NCBI RefSeq assembly: GCF_900176035.1
Contig: NZ_FWWT01000017.1
Location: forward strand, 62,001 to 126,000
Reading direction: 5' to 3'
Source of the DNA: Desulfonispora thiosulfatigenes DSM 11270
GTDB lineage: Bacteria; Bacillota; Peptococcia; Peptococcales; Desulfonisporaceae
Length of the DNA stretch: 64,000 nt
Of this stretch, positions 43,462 through 53,002 are shown piece after piece. The position numbers and the translations under genes are program-made. The notes under the pieces are model-generated. The model worked only from the letters and a program-made list of their open reading frames with translations. It ran no database searches and was not told the origin of the DNA. The stretch's first letter is position 1; each line of letters opens with the position of its first letter.

Positions 43462-45003
43462 TTGAGTTCAAGCCATGGAGCAAACAATTCTGATTTAGAT
43501 AGTAGATTCACTGCTTTAGAAACTAATATTGAAGCCATTCGTGCTGTAGCTAGTGCTGTAAAGGGAACAATAGGCCCTAAGGGCTTAGATACAATGCTAG
43601 TCGATCAAATGGGGGATATAGTGATTACTAATGATGGTGTTACTATTTTGAATTTGATGGAAGTAAACCATCCTGCTGCCAGAATGTTAATTAATATAGC
43701 AAGAGTGCAACAAGAAGAAATTGGTGATGGAACCACAACTGCAACCTTAATGGCTGGAGAAATGTTAAGTGAAGGGCTAAAACAAGTAACTCAAGGTGTT
43801 CCCATAGCTAGGGTGATTGAAGGGCTTAGGATAGGCTTAGCGCAAGCTATAGAAGAATTTGAAGCTAGGACCCAAGAGATTGATCAAGATAACTATTCGT
43901 TATTAACAAAGATAGCTTTAGTTGCAGGCAGAGAATATGAAGATATAGCTAATTTAGTTGTAAAATCGGCTCAAATAATGGGATCTGAAAAATTACTAGA
44001 GCCTTCTTTTAAATTATCTGATTCTATTAAAGCAATAGAGGGAGCTAATAACGAAGTTTTTGTAGGTACATTAATTAATAAAGAAAGAATGAATAAACAA
44101 TCTCCAAAAGAAGTATTAAATGCAAAAATATTGATCATAGATGATGCTCTTGAACCAGAAGCAATTGATGATGCTGCTCTTGCAACTGAAAAGGGTTTTA
44201 CTAGGTTTATGGAACTACGTGAAGAATTTAAACAAAGTATCGAAAAAATTGTGGAATCAGGTGCCAATGTAGTTTTAGTTGATAGAGGTGTAAATGATTT
44301 AGCTGAAGAAATCTTAATTGATAATGGCATAATGGTTGTGGAAAGAGTAGCTAATAAAGAATTACAAAAAATCAGTAAGCATACTAAAGCCAAAATGATC
44401 AAAAGAACGGGTTTAAATAAGCAAGTAGAAGCCATTAAAAACTACATAGGCTCAGCCGAAAAGGTATATGAAGATGAAAAACTTGAAAATATTAGAATTT
44501 TAAATGGAATAGGTGAACCTATTGCTACCGTTATTGTCAGCGCCTCTACTAGTGAAGTAGTAGGTGAAAGGGAAAGAATTGCTAAAGATGCAGCTAGTAG
44601 TGTTCAGGCCACATTTAAAAAAGGCTTTGTCCCTGGTGGAGGTTCTATAGATTTATATATAGCAAGAAAATTAGAAAGTCTGCAAAAGGATATTAAAGGA
44701 ATGACTAGCTTTGGGGTGAAATGTGTTGCTAGCGCTTTAGAAAAGCCTTTTATGCAAATAGCGACAAATGCAGGTTATAATCCATTAGAAAAAATAGGAA
44801 ATGTAACTCAAGCACAAGTAGAACAAAATAACTTTGCTTTAGGTATAGATTGTGATACAGGTGATGTCAAGGATATGTTGGTAGAGGGGATTATTGATCC
44901 TACTTTAGTAAAAATACATGCTTTAAAAGCAGCAGGAGAAGTTGCTGAAGCTATTTTACGTATTGATACTATTATCCGAAAAAAACAAGAAAGTAATCTT
45001 TAA
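43462..45003 (+). CDS. Group III (archaeal-type) chaperonin, thermosome-like
   Basis: ATP-dependent folding chamber subunit of the thermosome/CCT type, not GroEL. The 513-residue protein shows thermosome motifs: [14 protein letters not shown] (about 35-48), [12 protein letters not shown] (52-63), [26 protein letters not shown] (about 69-94, nucleotide-binding GDGTT at 88-92) and [16 protein letters not shown] near residue 395. It lacks GroEL's GGM tail. Bacterial chaperonins of this kind are known from some Firmicutes such as Carboxydothermus, in the same place next to hrcA and dnaK; they need no GroES. TTG start, seven bases after AGGAGG. CIRCE control through the operon promoter is expected. 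No groES or groEL is in the window. Confidence 0.93.
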   Translation: MSSSHGANNSDLDSRFTALETNIEAIRAVASAVKGTIGPKGLDTMLVDQMGDIVITNDGVTILNLMEVNHPAARMLINIARVQQEEIGDGTTTATLMAGEMLSEGLKQVTQGVPIARVIEGLRIGLAQAIEEFEARTQEIDQDNYSLLTKIALVAGREYEDIANLVVKSAQIMGSEKLLEPSFKLSDSIKAIEGANNEVFVGTLINKERMNKQSPKEVLNAKILIIDDALEPEAIDDAALATEKGFTRFMELREEFKQSIEKIVESGANVVLVDRGVNDLAEEILIDNGIMVVERVANKELQKISKHTKAKMIKRTGLNKQVEAIKNYIGSAEKVYEDEKLENIRILNGIGEPIATVIVSASTSEVVGERERIAKDAASSVQATFKKGFVPGGGSIDLYIARKLESLQKDIKGMTSFGVKCVASALEKPFMQIATNAGYNPLEKIGNVTQAQVEQNNFALGIDCDTGDVKDMLVEGIIDPTLVKIHALKAAGEVAEAILRIDTIIRKKQESNL

Positions 45004-45033
45004 TATATATAACAATACACAGGTGGTGGGGAA

Positions 45034-45564
45034 ATGACTAATAATGAAGAAAATGTAGAATTAGAAGAAGATATTATTGAAGAAGAGGAAAATACAGAGA
45101 GTACAGGTAAAGTAGAAATCGTAGAAGAAACAAATGAAGTTGATGAGCTTAATCAAAGACTATTAAGAGTTTCTGCAGATTTTGATAACTTTAAAAGAAG
45201 AACTAGAGAAGAAAAGGCAAGTATTTTAAAATATGCCAATGAAAAACTACTAATAGATACTTTGCCAGTTTTAGATAATTTTCAAAGAGCAATTGATGTT
45301 AAAGAACCAAGTGAAGAAGTAAAAAAATTCATTGAAGGTATGGATATGATTTATCGTCAATTGTATGAAGTTTTAAAGAAATCAGGACTTTCTGCAATTG
45401 AAGCTAAAGGAAATGAGTTTAATCCTGAACTTCATGATGCAGTTATGCAGGTAGAAAACAATGAGGTTCCTGACAATACAGTAATTGAAGATTTAAGAGC
45501 AGGATACCTATACCATGATAAGGTAATTAGACCAAGTATGGTACAAGTAGCAAAGAATAGTTAA
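45034..45564 (+). CDS. grpE: Nucleotide exchange factor GrpE
   Basis: Dimeric co-chaperone that releases ADP from DnaK. The 176-residue protein begins with a very acidic disordered stretch (1-35), then a long coiled coil with LNQRLLRVSADFDNFKRRTREEK (about 39-61), and the C-terminal beta domain with GNEFNPELHDAVMQ and GYLYHDKVIRPSMVQVAK. AGGTGGTGGGG before the ATG. Third gene of the operon, 30 bases after the chaperonin. Confidence 0.96.
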   Translation: MTNNEENVELEEDIIEEEENTESTGKVEIVEETNEVDELNQRLLRVSADFDNFKRRTREEKASILKYANEKLLIDTLPVLDNFQRAIDVKEPSEEVKKFIEGMDMIYRQLYEVLKKSGLSAIEAKGNEFNPELHDAVMQVENNEVPDNTVIEDLRAGYLYHDKVIRPSMVQVAKNS

Positions 45565-45641
45565 TGACAAATAATAATAAAAGTACTTAAAAAAAAGGAT
45601 GAATTCCTTAAATTAATATTGAATATAGGAGGTTTTTTATA

Positions 45642-47468
45642 ATGAGTAAAGTAATTGGAATAGACTTAGGTACAACAAATTCTTGTGTAGCAGTAATGGA
45701 GGGTGGGGAACCAGTAGTTATCCCAAATCCAGAAGGTAATAGAACAACACCATCGGTGGTAGGGTTTTCTAAAACTGCTGAACGTTTAGTAGGTCAAGTT
45801 GCTAAGCGTCAAGCAATCACAAATCCCGATCGTACTATTAGTTCAATTAAAAGACATATGGGTACAGATTACAAGGTTAGTGTTGATGATAAACAATTTT
45901 CACCTCAAGAAATTTCGGCTATTATTTTACAAAAGTTAAAAGATGATGCAGAAAGCTATTTAGGAGAGTCAGTTTCAAAGGCTGTAATTACTGTTCCAGC
46001 TTATTTTACTGATAGTCAAAGACAAGCAACAAAGGATGCTGGAACAATAGCAGGACTTGAAGTTTTAAGAATAATTAATGAACCTACAGCAGCTTCATTA
46101 TCTTATGGTTTAGATAAAGAAAATGACCAAACAATTCTAATTTATGACTTAGGTGGCGGAACATTTGACGTATCTATTCTGGAATTAGGTGATGGTGTAT
46201 TTGAGGTAAAGGCTACTAGTGGTAACAATCGTTTAGGTGGAGATGACTTTGATCAAAAAATCATTGAATGGATGATTGAAGAGTTTAAAAAAGAAACTAG
46301 TGTAGATTTAAATAAAGATAAAATGGCTGCCCAACGTTTAAAAGAAGCAGCTGAAAAGGCTAAACATGAATTATCTGGAGTACAAACAACTAATATTAAT
46401 TTACCTTTCATCACTGCAACAGCTGATGGACCTCAGCATTTAGACTTAAATTTAACAAGAGCAAAATTTAACGAGTTAACAGCAGATTTAGTAGAAAAAA
46501 CTTTAACTCCAACAAAACAAGCATTAAAAGACTCAGGTTTTTCTGCTAATGAAATAGATAAAGTAATTTTAGTAGGTGGATCTACACGTATCCCAGCGGT
46601 TCAAGAAGCGATCAAAAACTTAATTGGTAAAGAGCCTTATAAAGGTGTTAACCCTGATGAATGTGTTGCGCTAGGTGCAGCTATTCAAGCAGGTGTATTA
46701 TCAGGGGAAGTTAAGGACGTATTATTATTAGACGTTACTCCTTTATCTTTAGGTATTGAAACTTTAGGTGGAGTATCGACTAAGTTAATCGAAAGAAATA
46801 CAACTATTCCAACTTCTAAGAGTCAGATTTTCTCAACAGCATCTGATAGTCAAACATCAGTTGATATTCACGTATTACAAGGTGAAAGAGAAATGGCTCA
46901 ATATAATAAAACTTTAGGACGTTTCCAATTAACTGGAATACCAGCAGCTCCTAGAGGAGTTCCACAAATTGAAGTTAAGTTTGACATTGATGCTAACGGA
47001 ATTGTAAATGTTTCTGCTAAAGATTTAGGAACAGGAAAAGAACAAAAAATTACAATTCAATCTTCAAGCGGACTTTCAGATGAAGAAATTGAAAACATGG
47101 TAAAAGAAGCTGAAATGAATGCTGAAGCAGATAAAAAACGCAAAGAAGAAGTTGAAACTAGAAATGGAGCAGATTCATTAGTATACCAAACTGAGAAGAC
47201 TTTAAAAGAAGCAGGAGATAAATTAGATGCTGATGAAAAAGGCGAAGCAGAAAAAGCAATACAAGAATTAAAAACAGCATTAGAAGGTGATAACACCGAA
47301 GACATTAAAGCTAAATCTGAAGCTTTAACTGAAATAGTTTATAAATTATCATCAAAATTATACGAGCAAGCAAATCCTGAAGCTGGGCAAGAAGCACCTG
47401 AAGGCGCTCCAGAGCAAGATGATAATGTAGTAGATGCTGACTTTACAGAAATTAAGGAAGATAAATAA
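45642..47468 (+). CDS. dnaK: Chaperone DnaK (Hsp70)
   Basis: ATP-driven Hsp70 of 608 residues. Actin-like ATPase domain with [13 protein letters not shown] (about 6-18), [13 protein letters not shown] and [15 protein letters not shown]; substrate-binding domain with [15 protein letters not shown] and the lid helices; acidic C-terminal EIKEDK end. The ATPase loop is the short Gram-positive form. GGAGG before the ATG. It works with GrpE and DnaJ, encoded on both sides. Full length. Confidence 0.98.
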   Translation: MSKVIGIDLGTTNSCVAVMEGGEPVVIPNPEGNRTTPSVVGFSKTAERLVGQVAKRQAITNPDRTISSIKRHMGTDYKVSVDDKQFSPQEISAIILQKLKDDAESYLGESVSKAVITVPAYFTDSQRQATKDAGTIAGLEVLRIINEPTAASLSYGLDKENDQTILIYDLGGGTFDVSILELGDGVFEVKATSGNNRLGGDDFDQKIIEWMIEEFKKETSVDLNKDKMAAQRLKEAAEKAKHELSGVQTTNINLPFITATADGPQHLDLNLTRAKFNELTADLVEKTLTPTKQALKDSGFSANEIDKVILVGGSTRIPAVQEAIKNLIGKEPYKGVNPDECVALGAAIQAGVLSGEVKDVLLLDVTPLSLGIETLGGVSTKLIERNTTIPTSKSQIFSTASDSQTSVDIHVLQGEREMAQYNKTLGRFQLTGIPAAPRGVPQIEVKFDIDANGIVNVSAKDLGTGKEQKITIQSSSGLSDEEIENMVKEAEMNAEADKKRKEEVETRNGADSLVYQTEKTLKEAGDKLDADEKGEAEKAIQELKTALEGDNTEDIKAKSEALTEIVYKLSSKLYEQANPEAGQEAPEGAPEQDDNVVDADFTEIKEDK

Positions 47469-47478
47469 TAAAAATATC

Positions 47479-47502
47479 AGCAGGAGTGAATGTACTCCTG
47501 CT
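47479..47502 (+). other. Intercistronic stem-loop between dnaK and dnaJ
   Basis: AGCAGGAGT-GAATGT-ACTCCTGCT, nine-base perfect stem. The following sequence is only weakly T-rich, so it may lower dnaJ expression or mark an mRNA 3' end rather than stop all transcription. Confidence 0.55.
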
Positions 47503-47548
47503 TGATTTCTTGTGTATTAAATAAACTAGAAAAAGGAGGTGAACCGGG

Positions 47549-48709
47549 ATGGCAAAAAGAGATTATTATGAAGTTTTAGAAATTAGTAAAACAGCCGGCG
47601 AGGATGAAATTAAAAAAGCATATCGCAAGCTAGCCCGGAAATACCACCCTGATGTGAACCCAGGAGATAAAAAGGCGGAAGAGAAATTTAAAGAAGTATC
47701 AGAGGCCTATGAAATTCTTTCTAATCCAGAAAAAAGATCTGCTTATGATCAATTTGGTCATGCGGGTACAGATCCTAATGGTTTTGGTGGAGCAGGAGGA
47801 TTTGGTGGCGGAGATTTTGGTGGATTTGGTGATATATTTGATGTATTCTTCGGTGGTGGCGGAGGAGGCTTTGGCGGTGGTAGAGCCCGTAGAGGTCCTA
47901 CTAAAGGAAATGATCTTCGCTATGATTTAGTAATAGAATTTGAAGAGGCAGCTTTTGGGGTAGAAAAGACAATCTCTTTACCACGATATGAAAATTGTTC
48001 TAAATGTAAAGGAACAGGGGCTAAAGAAGGAACCGAAGCCGAAACTTGTGGAACATGTCATGGTACGGGTCAAGTAGCTCATACTCAAAGAACAGCATTT
48101 GGTCATTTTCAAACAGTTAAACCTTGCTCTACTTGTAATGGTGAAGGTAAAATTATTAAAGAACCATGCACAAAATGTAAGGGTCAGGGAAAGGTTCGCG
48201 CAACTAAGAAACTACAAGTTAAGATACCTGCTGGTGTTGACTCTGGATCGCGTTTAAGAATGGCAGGAGAGGGTGAACCTGGTGAATTAGGTGGACCACA
48301 TGGAGATTTATATATTTATATTTCAGTTAAACCACATGAGTATTTTATTAGGCAAGGTAATGATATAATTTTAGAATATCCAATCAATATTGTGCAGGCT
48401 TCCATAGGAACTGAAGTAGAAATCCCGACTCTAGAAGGACCAGTTAAATTAAAAATTCCGGAAGGAACTCAAACAGGAACTGTATTTAGATTAAGAGGAA
48501 AGGGTATTACTAGTATCAAAGGTTTTTCTAAAGGAGACCAGCATGTTCAAGTGAAAATTATAACTCCTAAACATCTTACTTCTGAACAAAAAGAGTTACT
48601 TCAAAAGCTAGAAAAATCATTTGCTGAAGGACAGCATACGGATCAAGATGAAAATGATGGAAAAGAAAAAGGCTTCTTTGAACGAGTAAAGGATGCTTTT
48701 AAAGGTTAG
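47549..48709 (+). CDS. dnaJ: Chaperone protein DnaJ (Hsp40)
   Basis: Co-chaperone that loads substrates on DnaK and stimulates its ATPase. Type I protein of 386 residues: J domain with HPD (about 34-36), Gly/Phe-rich linker (about 76-110), four zinc-finger repeats ([32 protein letters not shown], about 148-215), and C-terminal substrate domains. AAGGAGGTGA before the ATG is a very strong ribosome site, perhaps offsetting the stem-loop upstream. Confidence 0.98.
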   Translation: MAKRDYYEVLEISKTAGEDEIKKAYRKLARKYHPDVNPGDKKAEEKFKEVSEAYEILSNPEKRSAYDQFGHAGTDPNGFGGAGGFGGGDFGGFGDIFDVFFGGGGGGFGGGRARRGPTKGNDLRYDLVIEFEEAAFGVEKTISLPRYENCSKCKGTGAKEGTEAETCGTCHGTGQVAHTQRTAFGHFQTVKPCSTCNGEGKIIKEPCTKCKGQGKVRATKKLQVKIPAGVDSGSRLRMAGEGEPGELGGPHGDLYIYISVKPHEYFIRQGNDIILEYPINIVQASIGTEVEIPTLEGPVKLKIPEGTQTGTVFRLRGKGITSIKGFSKGDQHVQVKIITPKHLTSEQKELLQKLEKSFAEGQHTDQDENDGKEKGFFERVKDAFKG

Positions 48710-48720
48710 GAGAGTATATT

Positions 48721-49668
48721 ATGAATTGGTTAGAGGTTAAAGTTACAACTGTACAAGAGGCAATTGAGGGTATAGCTAATATTTTTCATGAGATTGGAGC
48801 TGGGGGAGTCGTGATTGAAGACCCCCAGCTTATCTCTATATATGCAGCTAAAGGTACATGGGATGCACATGACTTCACTAAAGAACTGTTAGATAAAATG
48901 GACGTAGTAGTCAAAGGATATTTACCAGTAGACGAGTTCATTTTTTCAAGATTAGAAGAGTTAAAACTTGAGCTAGAATTATTAAAAGTTAGGATAGGCG
49001 AAATCCCAACAATTATTGAAGAACAAGAAGTAAAAGAAGAAGATTGGGCAAATTCATGGAAAATTTATTTTAAACCTGAAAAAATTGGAGAAAAGACTGT
49101 AATTAAACCTTCCTGGGAAAATTATAAAGAAAAACCAGGAGACTTAGTAATAGAACTGGATCCTGGCATGGCATTTGGTACTGGTAATCACGCAACCACA
49201 TCTTTATGTATAAATTTGTTAGAAAAATATGTAAAACCAGAGATGAATGTTATTGATGTAGGTTGTGGTAGTGGTATTTTAAGTATTTTAGCAGCCAAGT
49301 TAGAAGCTAAAAATGTAGAAGCTTTAGATTTTGATAATGTTGCAGTTAGAGTTGCTAAAGAAAATGTCGTTATAAATAATTTACAAGATAGTAATATTAC
49401 AGTATGTCAAAGTGATTTACTCCAAAAGGCTACTTTAAAAGCTGATTTAATCGTAGCTAATATAGTTGCAGATATTATAATCAGAATGATTCCATCTGTT
49501 CAGAACTATTTAACCGAAAAGGGAATTTTAATTTGTTCGGGAATCATAGATGAAAGAAAAGATGATGTTATTAAAGCTCTAGAAGAATATGATTTTAAAA
49601 CACTAGAAATAAAGGAAAAATCAGGTTGGGTAGCTATCGTAGTCCAAAGCGGGTTACAGGAGAGATAA
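48721..49668 (+). CDS. prmA: Ribosomal protein L11 methyltransferase
   Basis: SAM-dependent enzyme that trimethylates ribosomal protein L11. The 315-residue protein has an N-terminal L11-recognition domain (about 1-100) and a class I methyltransferase core with DPGMAFGTGNHATT (about 140-153), the SAM-binding VIDVGCGSGILSI (about 175-187) and DLIVANIVADIII (about 240-252). Follows dnaJ by 11 bases, its usual place in Firmicutes. Confidence 0.95.
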   Translation: MNWLEVKVTTVQEAIEGIANIFHEIGAGGVVIEDPQLISIYAAKGTWDAHDFTKELLDKMDVVVKGYLPVDEFIFSRLEELKLELELLKVRIGEIPTIIEEQEVKEEDWANSWKIYFKPEKIGEKTVIKPSWENYKEKPGDLVIELDPGMAFGTGNHATTSLCINLLEKYVKPEMNVIDVGCGSGILSILAAKLEAKNVEALDFDNVAVRVAKENVVINNLQDSNITVCQSDLLQKATLKADLIVANIVADIIIRMIPSVQNYLTEKGILICSGIIDERKDDVIKALEEYDFKTLEIKEKSGWVAIVVQSGLQER

Positions 49669-49670
49669 GA

Positions 49671-50411
49671 ATGCGAAGATTATTTATACCGACAAGTGAA
49701 GTTGAGAGTGATTTAATTATTATAGATGGTAGTGATGCGCATTATCTTTTAAATGTTTTAAGAATAGAAGAAAAAGAAGAGATTATAATTTTTGATGGTA
49801 AAGGAACTGAGTATTTAGTAGAAATTAATAAAACAAGTAAAACTCAAGTTGAAGGTCTTATAAAGGATACCTATTTTGTTGGTCAAGATACTGAGGTACA
49901 AGTTACCTTAATTCAATCCATAGCTAAAGGCGATAAAATGGATTATATTATTCAAAAATGTACAGAAATAGGTGTAGGTAAGATTATTCCGATAATTACA
50001 GAAAGAACAATAGTAAAACTTGATGCTAAAAAGAAAAAAGAAAGAAAAGATAGATGGCAAAAAATAGCTACTGAAGCTGCGAAACAAAGTAAAAGAGTGA
50101 TCGTGCCTGAAGTAACAGAGATATTAACCTTGGAAGAATTAATAAAGAAACTAGATAATACTGAAAAAACCTTGATTTTATGGGAAGATGAAAATAAAAC
50201 TAAAATGAAAGAATATCTTAAAAAACAAGAAAGTATCGAAAACATAAACATCATCATTGGACCAGAGGGTGGATTATCAGAAGCTGAGGTTAATAAATTA
50301 CAAGAAAAAGGTGCGATAGCAGCTTCGCTAGGTTCTCGAATTTTAAGAACCGAGACAGCTGGATTAGTAGCCTTAACTATAGTCTTATATGAATTAGGTG
50401 AGTTAGGATGA
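49671..50411 (+). CDS. rsmE: 16S rRNA (uracil-1498-N3) methyltransferase RsmE
   Basis: SPOUT-family RNA methyltransferase of 246 residues that modifies U1498 of 16S rRNA. N-terminal PUA-like domain (about 1-72), then the knotted SPOUT domain with QKCTEIGVGKIIPI, KQSKRVIVPEV, IIIGPEGGLSEAEV (about 195-208) and LGSRILRTETAGLVAL. The ATG at 49671 directly follows a GGAGAG ribosome site; the frame is open further upstream inside prmA but without support. It overlaps mtaB by four bases. Confidence 0.94.
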   Translation: MRRLFIPTSEVESDLIIIDGSDAHYLLNVLRIEEKEEIIIFDGKGTEYLVEINKTSKTQVEGLIKDTYFVGQDTEVQVTLIQSIAKGDKMDYIIQKCTEIGVGKIIPIITERTIVKLDAKKKKERKDRWQKIATEAAKQSKRVIVPEVTEILTLEELIKKLDNTEKTLILWEDENKTKMKEYLKKQESIENINIIIGPEGGLSEAEVNKLQEKGAIAASLGSRILRTETAGLVALTIVLYELGELG

Positions 50412-51712
50412 GTAATGAAAATAAGAAAAGGGTTGCCTTATATACTTTAGGATGTAAGGTAAATCAAGATGAAACTGAAGCAATTGAGGGACTATTTAAA
50501 GACCGAAATTATGAGATTGTATCTTTTGAAAATAGAGCTGATGTATATATTATTAATACATGTACAGTAACTCATTTAGCAGACCGAAAATCACGTCAAT
50601 TTATTCGAAGAGCAATTAATACAAATCCCAATGCTTTAATTGTAGTAACAGGATGTTATGCTCAGACATCTGCAGATGAGTTAGAAAAAATACCGGGTGT
50701 AGATTTAATAATTGGAACTAGTGGACGAGAAAAAATAGTAGATGTCATTGAGGAACATCAAAAGGTGAATATGGCTACTACCTTCGTTTCTGATATTAGA
50801 AAAGCTAAGGATTTTGAAGAATTACCAGTTGATCGTTTGATTCATAAAACAAGGGCTTATTTAAAGGTACAAGAAGGTTGTGAACAATTTTGTACTTATT
50901 GTATCATTCCTTATTCAAGGGGACCTTTTAGGAGCCGTAGCCTTGATAATTGTATAAACGAAGCGGGGAGACTAGTTGATGCAGGGTTTAAGGAAATTGT
51001 CTTAACTGGTATACATCTAGGCGCATATGGTATTTATGATGAAAAGCTTAGCCTATTTGATTTATGCAAGAATTTATTAGATAAAACTGATATTAAACGT
51101 TTACGACTCAGTTCTATTGAGCCTACAGAAATAAATGATGAAATTATAGAATTAATGAAAAATGATTCTCGTTTTTGTCGTCATTTACATATTCCACTGC
51201 AAAGCGGGGATAATAAAATACTTAAATTGATGAATCGACCTTATGATGCTGAACAATTTCAGCAGTTAGTAACAAAGGTTAAGCAAGAAGTACCAGGGGC
51301 TTCGATAACCACAGATTTCATTGTCGGATTTCCAGGTGAAGATGATGAGTCTTTTGCAAATAGTGTTGAGCTTATAGAAAAAGTTGGTTTTAGTGATATT
51401 CATGTATTTAAATATTCTCCTCGCAAAGGAACTCCTGCTAGTAAATATCCAGATCAAGTTGAAGCTAGTATTAAAGAAAAAAGAAGTAAAATTATTAGTG
51501 ATCTTGCAACTAGAGGATTTGTAAACTTTGCTAGTCAGTTTATAAATCAAACAGTTGAAGTATTAGTCGAACAAGATGTTAAGGGAATTTGTGAAGGTCA
51601 TACAGATAATTATTTACCTGTAAAATTTAAAGGTAAAATAGATAAGGGGCAAATCGTAAAAGTAAAAATAAAAAATCTTGAAAAAGGATTTTTAAGTGGC
51701 GAGTTGATTTAA
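50408..51712 (+). CDS. mtaB: tRNA t6A37 methylthiotransferase MtaB (YqeV)
   Basis: Radical-SAM enzyme that converts t6A37 of tRNAs to ms2t6A. The 434-residue protein has an N-terminal cluster-binding domain (Cys16 in LYTLGCKVNQ, further Cys in NTCTVTH and GCYAQ), the radical-SAM motif C158-xxx-C162-xx-C165 in EGCEQFCTYC, IPYSRGPFRSR, and a C-terminal TRAM domain (about 373-434). The LGCKVN wording separates MtaB from MiaB. ATGA overlap with rsmE indicates coupled translation. Confidence 0.94.
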   Translation: MSNENKKRVALYTLGCKVNQDETEAIEGLFKDRNYEIVSFENRADVYIINTCTVTHLADRKSRQFIRRAINTNPNALIVVTGCYAQTSADELEKIPGVDLIIGTSGREKIVDVIEEHQKVNMATTFVSDIRKAKDFEELPVDRLIHKTRAYLKVQEGCEQFCTYCIIPYSRGPFRSRSLDNCINEAGRLVDAGFKEIVLTGIHLGAYGIYDEKLSLFDLCKNLLDKTDIKRLRLSSIEPTEINDEIIELMKNDSRFCRHLHIPLQSGDNKILKLMNRPYDAEQFQQLVTKVKQEVPGASITTDFIVGFPGEDDESFANSVELIEKVGFSDIHVFKYSPRKGTPASKYPDQVEASIKEKRSKIISDLATRGFVNFASQFINQTVEVLVEQDVKGICEGHTDNYLPVKFKGKIDKGQIVKVKIKNLEKGFLSGELI

Positions 51713-51800
51713 TAGCAGGATTTTCTGCTTTTAGTGCGAATTTATAATAATAAGGCTAAGAATATATACTTTATTAAAATAGTAGCTAGGAGGTGAAACA

Positions 51801-52145
51801 ATGTCAGATTGTCTTTTTTGTAAAATAGTCAATAAAGAAATACCTTCTGAAGCTGTTTATGAAGATGAATTTGTTTATGCCTTTCATGATATTAGCCCTG
51901 TGGCTACTATTCATATAATAGTTATACCTAAAAAACATATCAAAAGTTTAAATGATATTGAAGAAAATGATTTATTATTAATGGGAAAGATTTTAAGTGC
52001 CATTAATAAAATAGCAAAAGATAAAAAAATAGATAGCGAAGGCTATCGTGTAGTTAATAATTGTGGAGAAAATGGTGGACAAACTGTTGATCACATACAT
52101 TTTCATCTATTAGGTGGAAGAAATATGATGTGGCCTCCGGGTTAA
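51801..52145 (+). CDS. HIT-family purine nucleoside phosphoramidase-like protein
   Basis: Histidine-triad hydrolase of 114 residues, like HinT/Hit, that cleaves AMP from amines or acyl groups. FCKIVNKEIPSEAVYEDE at the N-terminus, HIIVIPKKHI (about 37-46), and the catalytic triad HIHFHLLGG (about 98-106). AGGAGGTGA before the ATG is very strong. Its position between mtaB and rpsU is conserved in many Clostridia. Physiological substrate unknown. Confidence 0.94.
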   Translation: MSDCLFCKIVNKEIPSEAVYEDEFVYAFHDISPVATIHIIVIPKKHIKSLNDIEENDLLLMGKILSAINKIAKDKKIDSEGYRVVNNCGENGGQTVDHIHFHLLGGRNMMWPPG

Positions 52146-52147
52146 TC

Positions 52148-52176
52148 TTGCTTTAAATATAGATATTTAGTATAAT
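52148..52176 (+). promoter_or_regulatory. Promoter of rpsU-yqeY
   Basis: TTGCTT, 17 bases, TATAAT; leaves a leader of about 95 bases before rpsU, in which I see no clear structure. Confidence 0.5.
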
Positions 52177-52279
52177 TAAAAATGTGCAATTTTCAAGTTC
52201 CCATGGAATAAGTCCACTAGCCAAAAATTTTAAATAAAGTTAAAAAGTAAGATGGTTAGTAGTGGAGGGAGGGATATTA

Positions 52280-52462
52280 GTGAGTGAAATTAAAGTGGGT
52301 AAAAACGAAACATTGGATAGTGCCCTTCGTAGATTTAAGCGTTCTTGCCAAAAATCTGGGGTTTTATCTGAATGGCGTAAACGTGAACACTATGAAAAGC
52401 CAAGTGTGAAAAAGAAAAAGAAAGCCGAAGCAGCAGCTAAAAAGAAGGCTAAGAAAAGATAA
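52280..52462 (+). CDS. rpsU: Ribosomal protein S21
   Basis: Small-subunit protein of 60 residues: [20 protein letters not shown] followed by a basic helix and a Lys/Ala-rich tail, typical of S21. The reading frame is open from a GTG at 52262, but the GGAGGGAGGG ribosome site lies between it and the GTG at 52280, which fits the family N-terminus. Followed after 14 bases by yqeY, the usual pair. Confidence 0.96.
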   Translation: MSEIKVGKNETLDSALRRFKRSCQKSGVLSEWRKREHYEKPSVKKKKKAEAAAKKKAKKR

Positions 52463-52476
52463 TTTGGGGTGATAAG

Positions 52477-52929
52477 ATGTCCCTACAAGATCAATTGATG
52501 GCAGATATGAAAGATTCTATGAGAGCTAAAGAGGCTGGTAAGAAAAAACTAACTGTTATTAGAATGGTTAGGTCTGCTATTAAAAACATAGAAATAAATG
52601 AAAAAAGAGAATTAAACGATGCAGATATCGTTGAAGTTCTTGCAAAAGAAGTAAAGCAACGCCGTGATGCAATACCTGATTACGAGAATGCCAACCGACC
52701 AGATATAGTGGAAAGCTTATTAAGTGAAATTGACATATTAATGGAGTATCTTCCTAAACAATTATCAGAAGAAGAAATTCGTAGCTTAGTAAAAGAAGTT
52801 ATTTCTGAAGTAGGAGGAAGTTCTCCTAATGACATGGGAAAAGTCATGGGCAAATTAATGCCCAAGGTTAAAGGTAAAGCTGATGGTAAGTTAGTTAACC
52901 AAATAGTTAAAGAATTGTTAGTTAATTAA
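52477..52929 (+). CDS. yqeY: GatB/YqeY domain protein
   Basis: A 150-residue protein similar to the C-terminal tRNA-binding part of GatB; motifs LQDQLMADMKDSMRAKEAGKK, RDAIPDYENANRPDIVE and SPNDMGKVMGKLMPKVKGKADG are those of YqeY. It may bind tRNA but its job is not established. Cotranscribed with rpsU and closed by a strong terminator. Confidence 0.94.
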   Translation: MSLQDQLMADMKDSMRAKEAGKKKLTVIRMVRSAIKNIEINEKRELNDADIVEVLAKEVKQRRDAIPDYENANRPDIVESLLSEIDILMEYLPKQLSEEEIRSLVKEVISEVGGSSPNDMGKVMGKLMPKVKGKADGKLVNQIVKELLVN

Positions 52930-52932
52930 AAT

Positions 52933-52975
52933 AAACAGGTAGTCTAAACATGAATAATGCTAGACTACCTGTTTT
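52933..52975 (+). terminator. Terminator after yqeY
   Basis: AAACAGGTAGTCTA / TAGACTACCTGTTT, 14-base perfect stem, followed by T residues. Confidence 0.92.
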
Positions 52976-53002
52976 GTATTCTTTTGAAAGGAGTTGAATT
53001 AT

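Noticed and set aside
43462-45003. GroEL
   Set aside because: Motifs and N-terminal region match thermosome-type proteins, there is no GGM tail and no groES in front.
47709-47930. Alternative plus-frame ORF inside dnaJ
   Set aside because: It reads the Gly/Phe-rich linker in another frame; no independent start signal.
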